Shown: one piece after another, positions 11,784-26,364 of the stretch
Position numbering within the stretch: the stretch's first letter is position 1
Layout of the letters: each line of letters starts with the position of its first letter
NCBI GenBank assembly: GCA_013397115.1
Contig: VWZW01002585.1
Span: forward strand, 2,412,133 to 2,476,132
Origin: Edolisoma coerulescens
Taxonomy: Eukaryota > Chordata > Aves > Passeriformes > Campephagidae
Direction: 5' to 3'
Length of the DNA stretch: 64,000 bases
Notes under the pieces: model-generated
Database searches by the model: none
Told to the model about the DNA's origin: nothing
The model's input: only the letters and a program-made list of their open reading frames with translations
Translations under genes and position numbers: made by a program

Positions 11784-11919
11784 ACTTGTAGATGGAGAGA
11801 ACGAATTGGACCCTCCCACCTACCTTCTAGACCTGCCTCTGTGAGACCCCAGCCCCTGGAGAGAGGTCAGTCAGTGTCCTGGGTGGTGCTCTTGGCTGTT
11901 AGGATCACTTAAGTTAGCA

Positions 11920-11954
11920 ATGGCTTAAAACCAAAAATGGCTTAAAATCAAAAG
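11920..11954. repeat. Two-copy 17-bp tandem repeat
   Basis: ATGGCTTAAAA followed by CCAAAA, then ATGGCTTAAAA followed by TCAAAA, gives two near-identical copies 17 bp apart. It lies 136 bp beyond the solo LTR's target duplication and so is separate from the LTR. Confidence 0.6.
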
Positions 11955-12317
11955 AATAACTCTTTATTTTAATCAGGCCCTGTCTTTTTGCACCATCTGT
12001 CTGTAAAGGTAATGGAGGTCCAGGAAGGTTATGGAGAGCCCGTGGCAATATTTCACATTGTTAGTCATGTGACCAGTCCATATACCACCTCTCTCATCAA
12101 GTTAGCAACAGTGATACCCATTTCTTGCTATGCCTGCAAGTGTCAAGTATTTCCACTGCATCCAGGGACACCATCCTCAGATGCTGCTTGGAAGTAGTGC
12201 TACACAGAGAACTTAGCATATATTTTTGCATAAACTGAGCTGAACCAGGGCACCCTCATATAAATACACATAAAAATACACATAAATCAACAACGCTTCC
12301 ACTTCAATTTACTTTAA

Positions 12318-12412
12318 AAGAGAAATGAAAGAAAAGAAAAAAAAACTAAACCAAAACCTGAAAAGCACACACAAAAAAACCCCCAACAAACCAACCAAAT
12401 AAAAGAGCCACA
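12318..12412. repeat. A-rich low-complexity tract
   Basis: Runs of A broken by G, C or CC, including a nine-A run, a CAACAAACC-type segment and ACACAC. No clear unit. No retrotransposon body is recognisable next to it. Confidence 0.55.
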
Positions 12413-15400
12413 AACCAGCCAGTATGTTGAAAGCATTTGCACTGTAGTCCTAGGACATATACAATTTACTTGCAGTTTATACCAAATAATAAGAGAAAAA
12501 AGTACAGTCCTTTCTGTCTTTAAAAGCAATTCTCCGTCCAGAATAAAACCTCAAAAAGAAAATAACTAAATGCTTCCTGAGGGTATGAGCTATTTGGATG
12601 TCAGGTCATCCTGACTTCTTAAAGTAAGGTTCTGCACGGCACTGAACATTATTGCTTTTCTGTTCCTATCAAAAGCAAAGCCAAGCACAGTGATGGCAAT
12701 TCTCCAGCCTTCAACTTTAAACAACTTTGGTAGCCTTCAGTTCTGGTTATGATCTAGCTTATGTAGCTGTCACGTTTTTCCTTCCACCAGATACAGACAG
12801 CATCTTATCTAAAGGTTTGATCGCACTCTAGTGCAGCCTAAATGAAAATTTAATTTCCAAGTTCTACCAATGTAGATTGCTGCATCTCAATTCCTTATGA
12901 TCCAGGTACTTACTCTACTAAATTTACTGGCTTGAAATGTGGAGGATAAACTTAAATAGACATATATTTACTTCTTGGCTCCAAATCAGGGTTTGTCTTT
13001 ATATATACACCATGGTATGAGTATTTTGCTAAGTGTCATGTACCACCAGAAGAGTGTTGTTTGCACACTCTCCCACCCCATGTGCACACATCAGGAGATC
13101 AATTCCTGCCTTGGAACAGGAGCAATTGCTGTGACAGTATGTGCAAATGCTTTGGCTTCACTTTAGGAGTGAATGCACTCTTCAGTGAGCTACTCAAGGT
13201 GCACGTTCCTTGGTGGCCAAATTGCTGAGCAAACTGTGCTGTAACAAACAGGACACTAATAGGTCTTACTTTGGGTTTCCAGCAGAAAATCTTCCTTTTG
13301 CACAATGGGTCACAGAACAGCAAAACAGCGAGACTAAACTAAGGAAAAGCAAACAGTATTCATCAGACCGTCTGCAAGTCAAACCACCAGTTATGTCTAT
13401 TGTGACAACACACTCGTGAAGGGGTTTCATCAACAAATGAACCCCCCTTCAAAGACCCTGTTGGCTGGGGTTCAAGTGTTGCATAAGGGAGGAGAGCAAT
13501 TAAATAATTAAGAGTTTGAAATTAATCTTTTAATCAATATTTACAATGTCTGCAAAGCCAGACAAGTATTTTTCTTTCAGGTAAAATACAGTATTAATTC
13601 ATTTCCTCTCCTTCCCAATGAATTCAGCATCAATGACTTAAGCTGATTCCATCTTTCTAGAAGGAATTATCTGTGTTTTGTGTCTGGACAAAGAATTAAC
13701 ACCAGAGAAGAAATTTAGGACATGCTTTGTGCGAAGTCTGAAATCAATTTCCCCAGTATGTTTTGTTTGCCTTATACTCTTCAAAAGAGAAAGCAGAGAA
13801 ATGCCTTGTAGTAAATCTTCACACACACAGTGCAACTCCAGCGCTGTATGTAAACAAATGTGAATGTCTACTATAAGCACATGTGATTTCAGCTCTTAAT
13901 TACAGGAACTTTAAACACAAGTCCAGAAATAGAGAGACACTCGAGAAGAGTTTTTAAATTACTCACTGCAATGGAAGCCCGAGTCAACAAAGTTCATGTC
14001 TGAGTCAGAACTCCCACATGCAGACTCTTAAAACGTAGTTACAAACAGTAGGTAACAAGCATTCTTGAGAAATCCTGGGTAAGAGGAAATTTTGGATTTA
14101 TTTGATAAGTCTGTTATTAAGTAGTTTCACCTCATGCTTCTATCAAGTGGTCTAGTATGACAGATCCAAAGTCAGAAAAACATATCCTGAAAAAAAAACC
14201 AGAAAAAAAAATGAAACAAGGAAAAGCCCACCTGTTCCCCGACACATTCACATGAACACACACATTTCCCAGTCTCATAGACTTTACTCTCATTTCTTGC
14301 CTTCTAACACCAGTTTCAAAAAGACAGTCCTCCACCTTCCTCCCCACCTTGCACTCCTAGCCTCCCAAATTAGTTGAGTGGGGTACAGTCTAGATCCACT
14401 CCCAATCCTGAAAGTATATAGAACAAAACTGAAATTTATGGCTCCTCCAGCCTGCACCTCTTCTTGCCCAGTACTTCACTCATCCCTAGTCCTTGAGCTC
14501 TATGGAGTGAGAATTGTGTTAGTCCCCTCTCGTATTGGATCACTCACCCAGGTGTCCTGCTTATGATCCTGTCTTGGGCAGGCCTGTGATTAATGAGGTT
14601 GTTTTCCCACAAAGTAGTGCAATACACATAGTAGACATGCAGTCCTTTCAGATTTAAGAAAGACAAAGATTCTTCTGAGCTGCCTGTAATATCAAATCAA
14701 CTCAGTCCTGAAGGGATGATATCAGAAGAAATAAAGTACAGAGGCTCAATGTAATTTAAACAGCTGTTTAAGCTGACACTTAGCAACAAATACTTGATTC
14801 ATTCAGTCCAAGTCATTTGTTTTTGCCTTCTGCAGCACTCTCCACAAGTTGACCCTGTCAATTACTTGGAACCAAAGCCACTACAACTTATTACTTCCCA
14901 AAGAAAACTCCTCGACAGCTCTAATAGGCCATTTAGTTTTCTCCCCACATACACCTTCATTTGTGCTGAGCATCTCTGACACTCTCTGCAGTTCTCATTT
15001 TAACTCTGACTTACTGCCTTCAGAATTTTATCCACTTCAACCTCCCATTTCAGATAATCTTCTGACCAGCATTTTGGTTTTGACAATCTACCAACTGTTC
15101 TTGCAGTGTCAAGGTTCCCCAGGCTGAAGAAAGTAACATGTCTGTTGTTTTCAACAGCTGTCTTTTTAAGAGCTGGAACGCCAGAGGAACTCTGACACAA
15201 GGATCCTCCACCATGTTTCTTTCTTTGACCAGAAATCTTCCTCAAAGCAATGGCCATTTCTTCCAACTCCCACCTTTCTATGAACAAAAGTTTTTCCAAT
15301 ATTACTTCCTCTTAAACATGACACAGTAAATGGTGATGGCTTCTACACTGCAGGTGATAATGACCATTTTCCTTGACAGAAAAAAAATCTGTAAAGTAGC

Positions 15401-15853
15401 ACTGGCAAGGCTCCAAGATCCACTCCTTTTATCCATATGCTAGTAGACCCTGTCATATTGTGTCATGACCACAAAAGCAGTTTCATGACATGGAAATTGA
15501 GTATAGCTTCCTTATAGCATCCTTCCTTAATTAATTTATTTTAAGCGGCACATATTTATGGTAAAGCAGTATGTTTCTCAGCAAATCCTTATTTACAGTC
15601 TAGCTCAGAAAAAGTGGCAGTTTGACGTCCTTTACTCCATGTAATGGCAACTGATGAGATACCTATTTCATGAGCACCAAATAGCTCCATGTTTGGGACT
15701 AGTCCTGTTCATCTCTCCTTCAGTTTATTCTATAATTAGCTACATATTTGCAACTAATTGTTCATCTTTATCTTCCATGTGCTAACACAGATTCCACAGA
15801 ACTTAGCAGCCTGTTTTAAAACACTGGAGAAAGATAATTAGCTTTCTAAATAG

Positions 15854-15893
15854 ATATATGTGTGTGTGTATGTGTATACATATATATATACAT
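15854..15893. repeat. (TG)n/(TA)n microsatellite, 40-bp alternating tract
   Basis: Forty consecutive bases alternate purine and pyrimidine: an AT start, a TG run, a TATACA junction and then a TA run. It is a compound dinucleotide microsatellite, likely polymorphic in length and able in principle to form Z-DNA. Confidence 0.85.
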
Positions 15894-18800
15894 TTTTTTA
15901 GACAGTCCTCACTTCCATTTGCAGTTAGGAGAACCAGTAGGAACCTCAGCTATCCTAGCACAGGAGCACTCATTCCAGCATTCAGAACTGCTCCTTCTAG
16001 CGATCCATAAGGGACTACCATTACAAGTTGTCATTATGATTCCATTAAGACAATAGATGCAGGCCTTGGAAAGCCTTTCTGAACTTCCAACCACCACACA
16101 GGTTTGAAGCAGACACCCAATCCATAGGTGCAATGGAACTCATCTTTTATATCCTGCTCTACCAGTGAAGCAAATACAACAAAAATATTCATCACACGAG
16201 GGACCTTCAAATCCCTACAAGTCCAAAGACAACTATCAGTTTATTTTACTGCCATGGTATTACTTCCTACACTTCTTGCCCTATAATTTAAAACATCTTG
16301 CCCCCACCCCTTAATCAAACATCAGGACATTTTCCACTTGCAAAGCTCTTTATTCTGTAAGGATTTTTTCATCTGCCTTCCTCCACCCAGTTATTCTCAA
16401 TGACTGCTGGTTTAATGATTAGGCCTTCATTCTGTTTTAGGAGAGAAATTCAACTTCCCTCTCCCTCTTCACCTTAACAAAAGAACAACAAAAGTCCAAG
16501 ACACTATGCAGAAATTTAGTCACTAATTTCCAGTACTAGGTCTTATGTCCAAATGAATGTGAAGTAAAATTGAGCAGTTAACTGGTCTAATTAAACTCAC
16601 TTTGGTCTAATTAAAAGCAATTATATTTCACAGTTGCTTTGTGCTCTCTGTTAACCTCTGTTTTCCGTCCTGTATCTCTGCTCAGTGTGATGGGAATTTC
16701 ACTCCACTGGCTTCCATTAGGAGCAGCTTTCTTTTCCCCTCTAGGCTTAATACTATTTACTGACCTTTCAAATTTGACTATATTCAACTGCAATCATCTT
16801 TCTTGCTTATCCCCAAGTAATACCAACTACTCATCGTTTGCCCATTGCAGCATTTTCAACTGCAGCACTTGTAATGTGATAAGACAGCTGAAGCTCTCTT
16901 CTTTATCAGCTAGTTATCACACGTGGAGGAAAACAGGCAAACAAAGAGGGTCAGGAAATTACCCTCACAGTTCAGCAGGCTCTCTCTGGGCACAGAAGCT
17001 GTCCAGTGGCTTCTCTCTTCAGAGAGAAGTGAGCACGAGAATCAGCACAGTGAGCAGCCACACCACCTTTCAGGTTAAAACAACCTCATGACATTACCGT
17101 TTGTGACTTCTGAGGGTCCATCCAGGAGACCTATTAAGGGCCTTGTGGTCTTGATATTAGGAACACTTAACAAGGTACAGAATCTTAAAGCAGCACCGAA
17201 ATTGTATTAATGAGCATTTAATAGCCACTGTTACAAGATCTTAGGAAAGTTAATATTGAGTACTTGGCTTGATCCTATATTTAATATAAGTCACTCTAGT
17301 CTGGATAAAATGAATAGGCTCATGAGCAAAGCCACTGAGTGGCTGCGATGAGGGTGTCCTCACTTGACACAAAACCAGATTTCTGTTTTTACCATCGTTA
17401 AGGCACTGTCAACTTTAATGGAAGTAACTCGGTCACTTTGTCCATTGAAAACTCAGCAAACCCATCTGAAAGTAATTTGGTTACAGGCTGCAAAGGGGAC
17501 TCTAGATCAGCTGGGGGTGGTCAGCACAGGCTGGCACAAAAGGCAGCTCAGCCCGGTTGGAGGAGCATAAAGCAAAATTTTGCTGTTTGGTCTGCTCTGC
17601 GTAGCTGGAAGAAGGAAGCAGAGAAGGCAGGCCAACTGCAGCAAATTAGCTGTGTGAGTCTCCTGCCTGTATTATAGATTTGGCTCTTGACTAACAAGTG
17701 GTCCTGCAGGATAGAGAACTGTGTGAGAGAATTAGGTAAGTATAATCCCGAAGAACTTGTTCGCCAGTTCCAGACACCTTCCAGATCCAGCATCGTATCA
17801 ACTGAGTGATTTGTGATCAGTTTCTTGCTTTGGATAGGCATGTCTAGTATATTAAAAATGTGCCCACTGTTTATAGGCATAGGATTCTTTAAAGCTCTAA
17901 GATTAATGGAGAAATCTGAAATCTCTGAGATTAGAAAGAAAATTTGATGCAACTTTAAAAATTCAATTCCTGTTCATATTATTTCTCATTTCTCAACTTC
18001 TCACTGAACTTTTCACCTTGAAGATAAGAAAGATTTTAGTACTAACTTACTAAATATTCTTGCATGTTTTCTATGGGAACCAACAGACATGTAAGTCCAC
18101 AAAAAGAATAAATATGATGATGGCAAGATAAAACAATTTAAATATGTAAATTTCTTGCCTTAGCCAACTCAGGGTTATTACCTTCCCATCTGATGAAAAA
18201 GGATGCATTTAAACTATTTTCCTGCTGGCACCATAAGAGCTCTGAGGTAAGAGAGGCATTTGAGGTGTGAAGGATATTTACACACTTGTCTGTTTTCAAC
18301 GTATATATGTATATGGGGTGTTGTGGTTCTTCTGAGCAGAGGTTTGGAAGCCAGAGTATTACACTTAATTTTTTCCCAGTTACTTCTTCTGTGGTCTCAT
18401 GCTTATTTGGAGCTTAGTTTTCTCAAATATCCTGTGAATACTAAAATAATCACTTTGCACCCACTGATGCTGAGGGTTCAGCTGGAGTTTGGAGCAGGCA
18501 CTGTCCATCCCTTGCCTGTCAGAAGCAAGAAGTAAGAAAAAGAAATAATCTTTGAGAAAAACAATTAAGCTCAGCTTATTCTTGTTGCTGAATCTGGGTG
18601 AAGATATCTTGTTTGCAGCACTAGAACACTTTCTATACTTTACATTTAAGCTATGGTTAAGTTAAAAGTACTAGTAGTGCTCCTGGAAACATTTTCCCTT
18701 TATCAAAGTGAGTGCTGTAGACACCAACTAGAATTCACGGTCAGGTTCCCTTCTTGATTCCACAAAACTTGTCTATAGTAAAAACTCCTTCTCAGGAAGG

Positions 18801-21800
18801 ACTACAAGTGCATCCAAATACTGATGCTTGGGAAACACAGGTGCACATTTTTAGTTTGAGTGCAATAATTATGCCTTGGAAGCCTGCTCATTTTCTAGGG
18901 ATGTCCTTTAGAAGCAAGTTCTTCTTGAAAATGCCCGTGTATCCTTTAAGAGTATCAATTTAAGAGTGAAAGTGTCTCAGTGGTATTTTGTCAGGAGTCT
19001 CTAGGTTGGGAGTGTATGAAAACATCCAGAGAAAGTCTGCCAGGTAAGGCTCTGCAATAACACCCTCCTTGACAATTTTACTGCTTCTCATTTTACAGTT
19101 TCAACAGGGCTTTGATGGGAGAAAATAATCCTGTTGTTCAGGCTGGGCCCCCTTTGCTTCTGCAAATAGCTGATGGGTGTTTGGGGTCAACAACCTCTGC
19201 AAGCTCTCAGATGTGTTCTCTGGGAGACAATGTCTCACAATGAGCAGGACATTTAGCTTCCTTGTGTACATTTTGCTCATGTTGACAATCTCAGTTGTCT
19301 CTCCCTGAGCACATTCCAGTAATGCTCACTTCTTCTACTCCAGAACAGCTCCAGATCAAATACTTGCCAGCTGAAACCAAGTATGTGGATCATCGCTCTC
19401 TTGCCATGGGAAGACTGCTCACCAACAGCAAATCTTAGGTTTAGTGCCTCTAAAGAGTATATCCAAAATACCTGTGTCATTCCATTACTTCAAAGTTGTT
19501 TTAGATCATCTTAAGTTTCTCTTTCTTCTTGCTGTTTATGCCTTTTGAATAAATTTCCTAGAATTGTTTTTTATTTGGCTGCTGAATAGCTAAACAATCC
19601 TAAAGTTAGTTTTTCTTCCAGATTACCAAATCTCTCCAGACCCCACATCTCTTTACCAGGACTCCCTGTAACTTTATTCACAGACCCAGGCACACTGGTC
19701 ACAGTGCAGTGAGCCATCATTCCCCTCTGACCTGACATACTAGCAGATGGGGGGGAGAAATCAAATGAAAACTGCTGTGAAGATGTATACCAGATGCTCT
19801 AGTCATACATGAGGCCAATTAATTATAAAAAAAGATCAGCAGATTTCCCTTTTCCTTTCTGTTTTAATTCTAGTCCCTGTTATTAGTCATGGACAACTCA
19901 AATTTTGAGGCTTGTTTCTTTGCCTCACATCTCCTTTCACTGCCCTCATTCATGTATGCCTTGGAAAGTAAGACAGTAGCACAAAAGGAGGGTGCAAGAC
20001 GAATAAAGGTAATGAAAATTGCTGTTCTAACTCTACATCTGCTAATGAGCAATTCTGTATTCTCAATTCATTCATTATCTTTCACAAGTTTCTAGGAGCT
20101 GAGATCCTGCTTTTCCAATGCATAATCAGAAACAGGTTGCCTTGAAAACCAGCCCATTTCTTTGAAACAGTGTTAAGGGAGGAAGAGAAACATCTAAATT
20201 ATCTGATCAGAATTGCAATGGAAGTAAAATATGCAACTTTTCAGCTCAGAATTCAGAAGGTAGAGAGTGTTTTCAGCCCCCATGTTTCTTGGTTCCTGCC
20301 CAGCACCAACCAGCTCAGACTTTTAAAGTAAAATCTTGTACAATCTCCCTAGAAGAGAATGGGGTCTCTTGTGTTGATATCCAGGAGTTCAGATTTTCAT
20401 CTACTTCTTTTCATGAAGTACAGTGAATTAGTTCTGTGGGGAAAGTCCCTAGCTTGAAAAAAGTGAAACACAATTCTACAAGTCCTGAAACTAATGTCCT
20501 AACAGTGGGAATCAGAAAGGACATTTCCTCTTCCTGCTGTTGCTAGTAACTATGTCCTTGAGATACTTTTTGAAACTTAAGGTGCCCCCTTTGCAGCATC
20601 TAGCCTGAAGCTCATGTAGGCGTGGAAAGAAGAAGTAACAGGCTACGCTATTAAAAAACTTCCAACTAATGTAGCTCATATTGACCTCTCAAAAGCAATT
20701 TTCTCATTCCCTAGGTTTGCTTCTCCCAGAAGTAACTAAACAATATTGTGATGGCATTAGGAATCTGGTTTATATGCTGTCTCTTAGCTCTTACACGTTC
20801 CATCAATACAATTTCACTGCCTATGAAGCAATACACAGATGGAAGAATTCACAATCTGTCTCTTACTCATTTTAACTACCTTTTTAAACCACCTTTTTCT
20901 ATTTCTTCTCTTTTTGTGGTGCTTTTTTTTTCTCTAGTTTGCACAGATTGTCTCTGCAACAACAACCATCTTGGGTTCCAGGCAGCTCAGCAAACTAATG
21001 AAGAAAAGAAGCCTAAATAAGGAAACATGTGTGGTTCACCAATATGTCCACAAACAAATCCAACGTGAGAGGAAAAAAAGTAATAAAAATCAACCGGCCT
21101 GTTTATGCACCCTAAACTGAGTAGGGGATTCCACTTCCCCCTCCCTAAGGGCTCTGTGTGACTCATCCTGAGCAACTTACCATGAAGTAGGCTGACGTTT
21201 TATATCATTTTAGGTTAGCTTTTTTTCCAGTTCAAAAATTTCTCTGTTGCTTTGCATGAATATAAGGATAGCTTTGCATTTCCTTGGCATGCTGAGCTCT
21301 TTTTGCCCTGGTGCCCAGATCTTCAAAGCTACTGTGGTACTTACTCACTTTACCAAGATTTATTTGAAAGAGCTACTGCACTAGATACATGATACCGAGG
21401 AATTAATTCATTTGACTTAGAACCATCAGCTTATGGTAGCCTATTCTGACTGTTGCTTAAGGCAGTGAGAAGAGGGAAGACATCCAAAATGAAGGCAGAG
21501 TCAATTCCAATGTAAAACGAGCCTCCTCCCTCCACAGAGGCTGTGTGTCTGTGGTCACTTGTCCTCACACAAAAATGGTGCTGTCAAATACAACTGTCAC
21601 AGATCTGGATTAAAACAAGTAGTTACATCTTTTCTGTTTGTCTCCAGGTGTTTCACTTCTGAAGTTTAAATCATAAAATCTGACCTAGGTATGGTCTGTC
21701 TCCAGGGCCGTTAGAAACTTTTTTCCTTAAGAAATTTCAAGTTTGTGTATATTTTGCTCTTATTTCCAGGACCCGAGGCTTTCAGGCAAACAGTAGTAAT

Positions 21801-24349
21801 CATGAAAACAGGGCAAGAGTTGTCAACACCACAAGAGTTATAAATTTCACATTTCTGCCTCTATCCCAGATTAATTACATCCTCACACCACCTTGTAAAA
21901 CTGCTGTATATTCTTCCATTCTTTAAATTTGCAAGAAAATACAAAAAGCTAATTTGCCTTCATTAAACCTATATTTATACAAGCGTTTGTACTAAGTGCA
22001 TGCAACAGGCCTTTTGCAAAAGTAGGAGTGGAGAAATGCCTGAGGTCCTTTGGGTTGGAGAGACTGAGTGTGCCAGGTGCTGTGGCACTCTCCTGTCCCT
22101 CGGGAGCAAGACATTGCCACAGTTACATTGTAAGGGTAAGTGCCAAGTGGCTGGAGCTTGTTGATCTCTGTCCCAAGGGGGCCACGAATAGAATTTGCGA
22201 GAAGGAAGATAGCACTGCCAGCTGCTAAACAGGACACAAGTCTGCTCTCAGTGGGAAAGAAACTTCAGCGTGAGTGTCTTATTTCTAAAGTGATGACAGA
22301 ATCTTGTCAAGAAAAACTTGATGACCAGGATGACAGTGTGTCCCAAGACTGAAAATAGCAAGACCTAGGTTTTATGCTACTATTAGAAAAATTCTTCTTT
22401 TTAAGTGTACCATCAGGTAGATTTTTTAATGGATAATATTTTGAAAATGTTGATAAGTTTTTAGCTTCTGTAAGACACTTGCCTTCAGACTCAATTGGAA
22501 AATAGACATAATCTGAAAGTGTCACTAAAAGTGCTGCTTTACTGTTTTTATATCTTTGGGGAAGTTTAAAACAGGTTTGTTTTCCTTTCTCCTGGCTGAA
22601 ACAGAACCTGTGGAAGCTAGTGGGAATCTGGATTCATAATAAAACACAAATATACGTTTATACAAAGTAACTATTTTCCCACTTTTTACTCTTATTTCTT
22701 GATACAAATCCCCCTCAGCTGTTTCCCCTCCCCACCTTCCACCAGCAGCTAACCCAGACAAAAGAGGGACCTCAAGCAGCTGGCTTGCATTTGCCAGCCA
22801 CGCAATTCCATCTCTTGGCATTTGCCAGGTGTGCAACCCCACCTCCCCCAGAGACAGCACCTACAGTAGAGATGCACTTCCACAGTACTCAGCAAACGCA
22901 GCAAGGAGAGCCCTGGGGGGAAAGGCAAAACAAACAAGAACCCCCACAGAAGCTGCAAAGTTTAAAAGGAAGTGATACTGAGAAACTGATCTTTTCTGTA
23001 CAACTGCTGATGAGTTAAAAATTTCCTGCCCTGCAAAGTACTAAAAACTAGCTGTAAACAGGGAAAAAACCAGAGCAGTGAAAACTGCAGCAGGAGAGCA
23101 CTCATGAATTCAAATGCAGTTCTCCCCTCTCCTTGGCTTGCTAAGCAGTTTCCTCAAGGTCTTGCCCTAAGAAGAGGCATCAGTCATTTAAGAGGCAAGG
23201 CCAAGGAACTGAGGCAGCTGTTCACAGCCCCAGACATCACCCTGAGCTGGCACTGGCATTGCCTTTGCATGGCCTCAGCGCAGTTACCACTGTCCCAAGA
23301 AGGTGCTCGCGTCCAGCTGCTGCTACATTATCACTGGTCTCACTTCTGATAAGTGAAATTAACTTAAGTGAAACGGTCTTAAACTCATGCCTTTTCTATA
23401 TCAACCACTATTCTATGCATTAGAAATCCAAGACAAGCTTTAGTGCCTGCCTGCAGGCTAGTACATTTCATTACTTTACATTGACAATAAGTCTCTGAGG
23501 AATATTTACATTAGTATTTTTAATGACATCCAGGTGTGTGACCAAATATGCACTTCCATCTGTGAGTCAGTGCTAAGGACACAAACATTGTTTCAGCCTC
23601 AAAGGAGGTAATTATGTGCCTTTATAAAATCCACCTTTTGTTTATCCTATGATACACAAGTAATAATTTCTGAAATAAACCTTTTGGTACAACTGAGTGC
23701 CTCAGAGTTTCAGCCTGAGAAACAACAGCTGTGGGACAGAATTTACTGCTTTGGCTTGGTACAGTTTGTAACTACTTTCATGGAGGTCTAATGGAAGAGA
23801 CAAAACAATGAAAAACAAGTCCGTGATGTGTTTGAATAGCACAGAACACAAGCAATTAGTTTAGGCACTATTGTAGATTTCATTTGAGATTAGATTTTAA
23901 TGAAGAACGCATCACATTTCAGCCTGCGTTACAGGGAGATGACCACTCTTTGTCTTCCCTTAATCCCTTGCATTTTCTTCAGTGCAACAACTTCATACCA
24001 CCCCAGTTTTTCCCCCCACATGAGAAACTGTCAGGTGCACCTGGATCCTCAGCTGATGAATTGTGTGGTGCAAATTTTAAATGAGGCCCAGGTGTTAAAC
24101 AGCATATCTTAAAAAAAAAGGAGATGCAAGAATTTAATGGACTTCTAATAATCAGCTGCCTTTTGTAATGAGAGAAGCAACAGAATCCATAAAAGGCCCC
24201 TTTCCTACCAACTTTTTTTCAGGCCTTTGATGAGCTTAAAAAATACTCTAGCAGAGCTGTCTAAGCAGAGATATCATTGCTTTACTAATATTCTGTTCCT
24301 CAACTGGAACCAGGAAGAATGCACGCACTTCTGCCGAGAACATCCAACA

Positions 24350-24424
24350 GAAACTGGGCTAAAACAGGTTGGACTCCAGGATACCAGAGGTCCTTTTCAA
24401 CCTCATTGATTCTGTGATCTTGTG
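24350..24424 (+). mobile_element. CR1 LINE 3' end
   Basis: The plus strand contains CAGGTTGGACTCCAGGATA, CAGAGGTCCTTTTCAACCT and CATTGATTCTGTGATCT. These are recognisable diverged forms of the CR1 3' terminus (GGTTGGACTAGATGA, then AGGTCCCTTCCAACC, then the ATTCTATGA tail). Only about 75 bp is clear. Upstream similarity is lost by truncation or decay. Confidence 0.7.
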
Positions 24425-26364
24425 AAAATTGTCCAAAATGTCTATCCATCATGTGGAGGCCACTTATTCTGGTTCCACACCTGAAAGGATGATCCTTTTA
24501 CTGTTAATGTTTTTACAACTGGCACACTTGGAACTGTGTAAGAAATCATTACCTGTTTTCTGTTTGATATGCTCATCAGTGGTGATAGATAACTCTTGTC
24601 TACCTCTGTCTTTAAAACTGGAGGAACAAAAGTTAAAATAGAAGCTGACCACAATTAATTAACCAGAAGTCAATCTATTATTAATCCAATTTTTTTGTTT
24701 AACCTCTGGAGTTTCTATGAGCTGCAGCAGTTCCAGCTGTGACTGACAAGGAACTTTTTTATCCCCACAGGATGGGCAGGACAAAGCTGATGCATAACAT
24801 GTTCCTCACTCAACCTAATATACTTCTTCTCAATCGGACACTTCAGATGAAAAAATATCAGATTTTTCTTCTCCTTAACCCCATGGGTAAATAAAATGTA
24901 TTTTGATTCACTGTTGAATTTATTCCCTTTGCAATGGTACCATTTTAAAATAGGAGCCAGGAAGAATAATTATCTACTTGTCTATACACAAAACAAAAAA
25001 AAAGTATTCCCAGCACAAGAAGATCTCATTAATTAAACACAAGAAATTAAAACAGAAAATGGTAATAACATTCTTACTAACACTTGCTTTCACTTCAAGA
25101 TTTGAAAACTCATGCTGAAGGATGTTTGAGCAACTGCCCCTGCCAAAGGACAAGGAGAGCTTCTGACTGCAACTCACTGTCTCGGAGAGACAAAAGTGTT
25201 GTGGTTCTTTGCTTATGCAGAGGCTGCTTAGAAAGCCACTCCCTCACATTCAGGACTTGAACTTTTACTGACCTATTAGTGCTTGATGAGACAAGGACAC
25301 CAGCTCCTGTTGCCTGCAAACCTCAACTTTCCATTATCTCAGAACATCAGTACTGAATTACTGTTTGGAGGTAGCTGAAAACATTTATACACATACACAA
25401 GTTGCACTAATGCTCTCTTTGAATTTCAAAAGGAGGTTATGTCATTTGTATGAACATGAGCAGTATAAACAAAAGCAAAAGAAATCCCTCTCAGTCCTTC
25501 TCACTCAAACATTCATCTTCACTCACCTCTGACCCCCATGTCCAGAAAATTACAAGAAAGCTGGTGGATGACACTACTCTCAGAAAAAGCTGTGGCAAAC
25601 ACCCCACCCAATAGCTCAGACCTGCTGAAACCACAGTGTTTAATGAAGACACATGCAAAGCAAGTTCAGGTGCAGTTCCCACCTTAGCAGGACTCGGCAG
25701 TTCAGCAGTAGCACTTTTTTAACCAGCATAAGCTTCTTTGCTGGCTGAGAGCTGGGTTAGCAAGTACAGATTCAGCTTCAACTTCTGCAGCTGTGCTCTA
25801 AGACTTGTCATCAGAACAAGTTGTGGGCAGAAGTATCACTTTCCATACAGACTCAGAGGCTGAAGTTTGATCTGGTTCTTAAAGTTGTTCAAGATGTTTT
25901 TCTAGATTTTGTGCACCAAGTCCAACTAGAAGAGGACAGGAATAAGATCAGACTAATGGTAAAAGCAAAATGATAGGAGCAAAAGCATCAGAGCATGCAT
26001 ACATTTCTGGCTATAAAATCAGAAAGATGCAACCTATATCTAATGTTCTATTTTTGCTTATAAAGGTATGTATACAGACACATATACATGTACATGCAGA
26101 TATGTCTGTGTATATGAGCATGTGCTTGGTTTCAAGTACATTCAGAAGTACAAATCCCAAGAATTAGGTATTTCAACAACAATTCACATACAGTAGCAAC
26201 AAAAAGATTTAGACTATCAAATTTTCAGAGCAATACCTGCTGTGTGAAAAAGTAGCCTTTGTAATTTGAGATTGTAATTTGAGAGCCAGTGCTTTTGTGA
26301 GGGGAATAAATTCCATCTGGGTTTGCTCCCAAGTAGTGTTTACAGATTGTCATGGTGTTGGGTT

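Larger units (their letters stand above)
11784..24349. other. Unassigned 12.5-kb region, no gene seen
   Basis: I cannot recognise any exon, RNA gene or transposon. The longest open frames are about 150 codons (16639-17091, plus) and 134 codons (17548-17952, minus), with no recognisable domains. It contains a two-copy 17-bp direct repeat at 11920-11954, an A-rich tract near 12318-12412 and a 40-bp alternating purine-pyrimidine microsatellite at 15854-15893. It is probably intergenic or intronic. Confidence 0.45.

Noticed and set aside
11478..11912. 144-codon plus-strand open frame starting in the LTR
   Set aside because: It runs from the R/U5 part of the solo LTR across the target duplication into flanking DNA. 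GC-rich sequence has fewer stops, so the openness is compositional.
16639..17091. 150-codon plus-strand open frame
   Set aside because: Serine-rich, low-information translation with no domain, and overlapping minus-strand frame. Treated as chance.
17548..17952. 134-codon minus-strand open frame
   Set aside because: No recognisable family, splice sites or conserved motif. Likely chance.
23623..23679. TATAAAA (23623-23629) followed 45 bp later by AATAAA (23674-23679), resembling a third LTR core
   Set aside because: No TG...CA segment with matching 4-6 bp flanking repeats could be found around it, and no CCAAT array. Both motifs are common by chance in AT-rich DNA.
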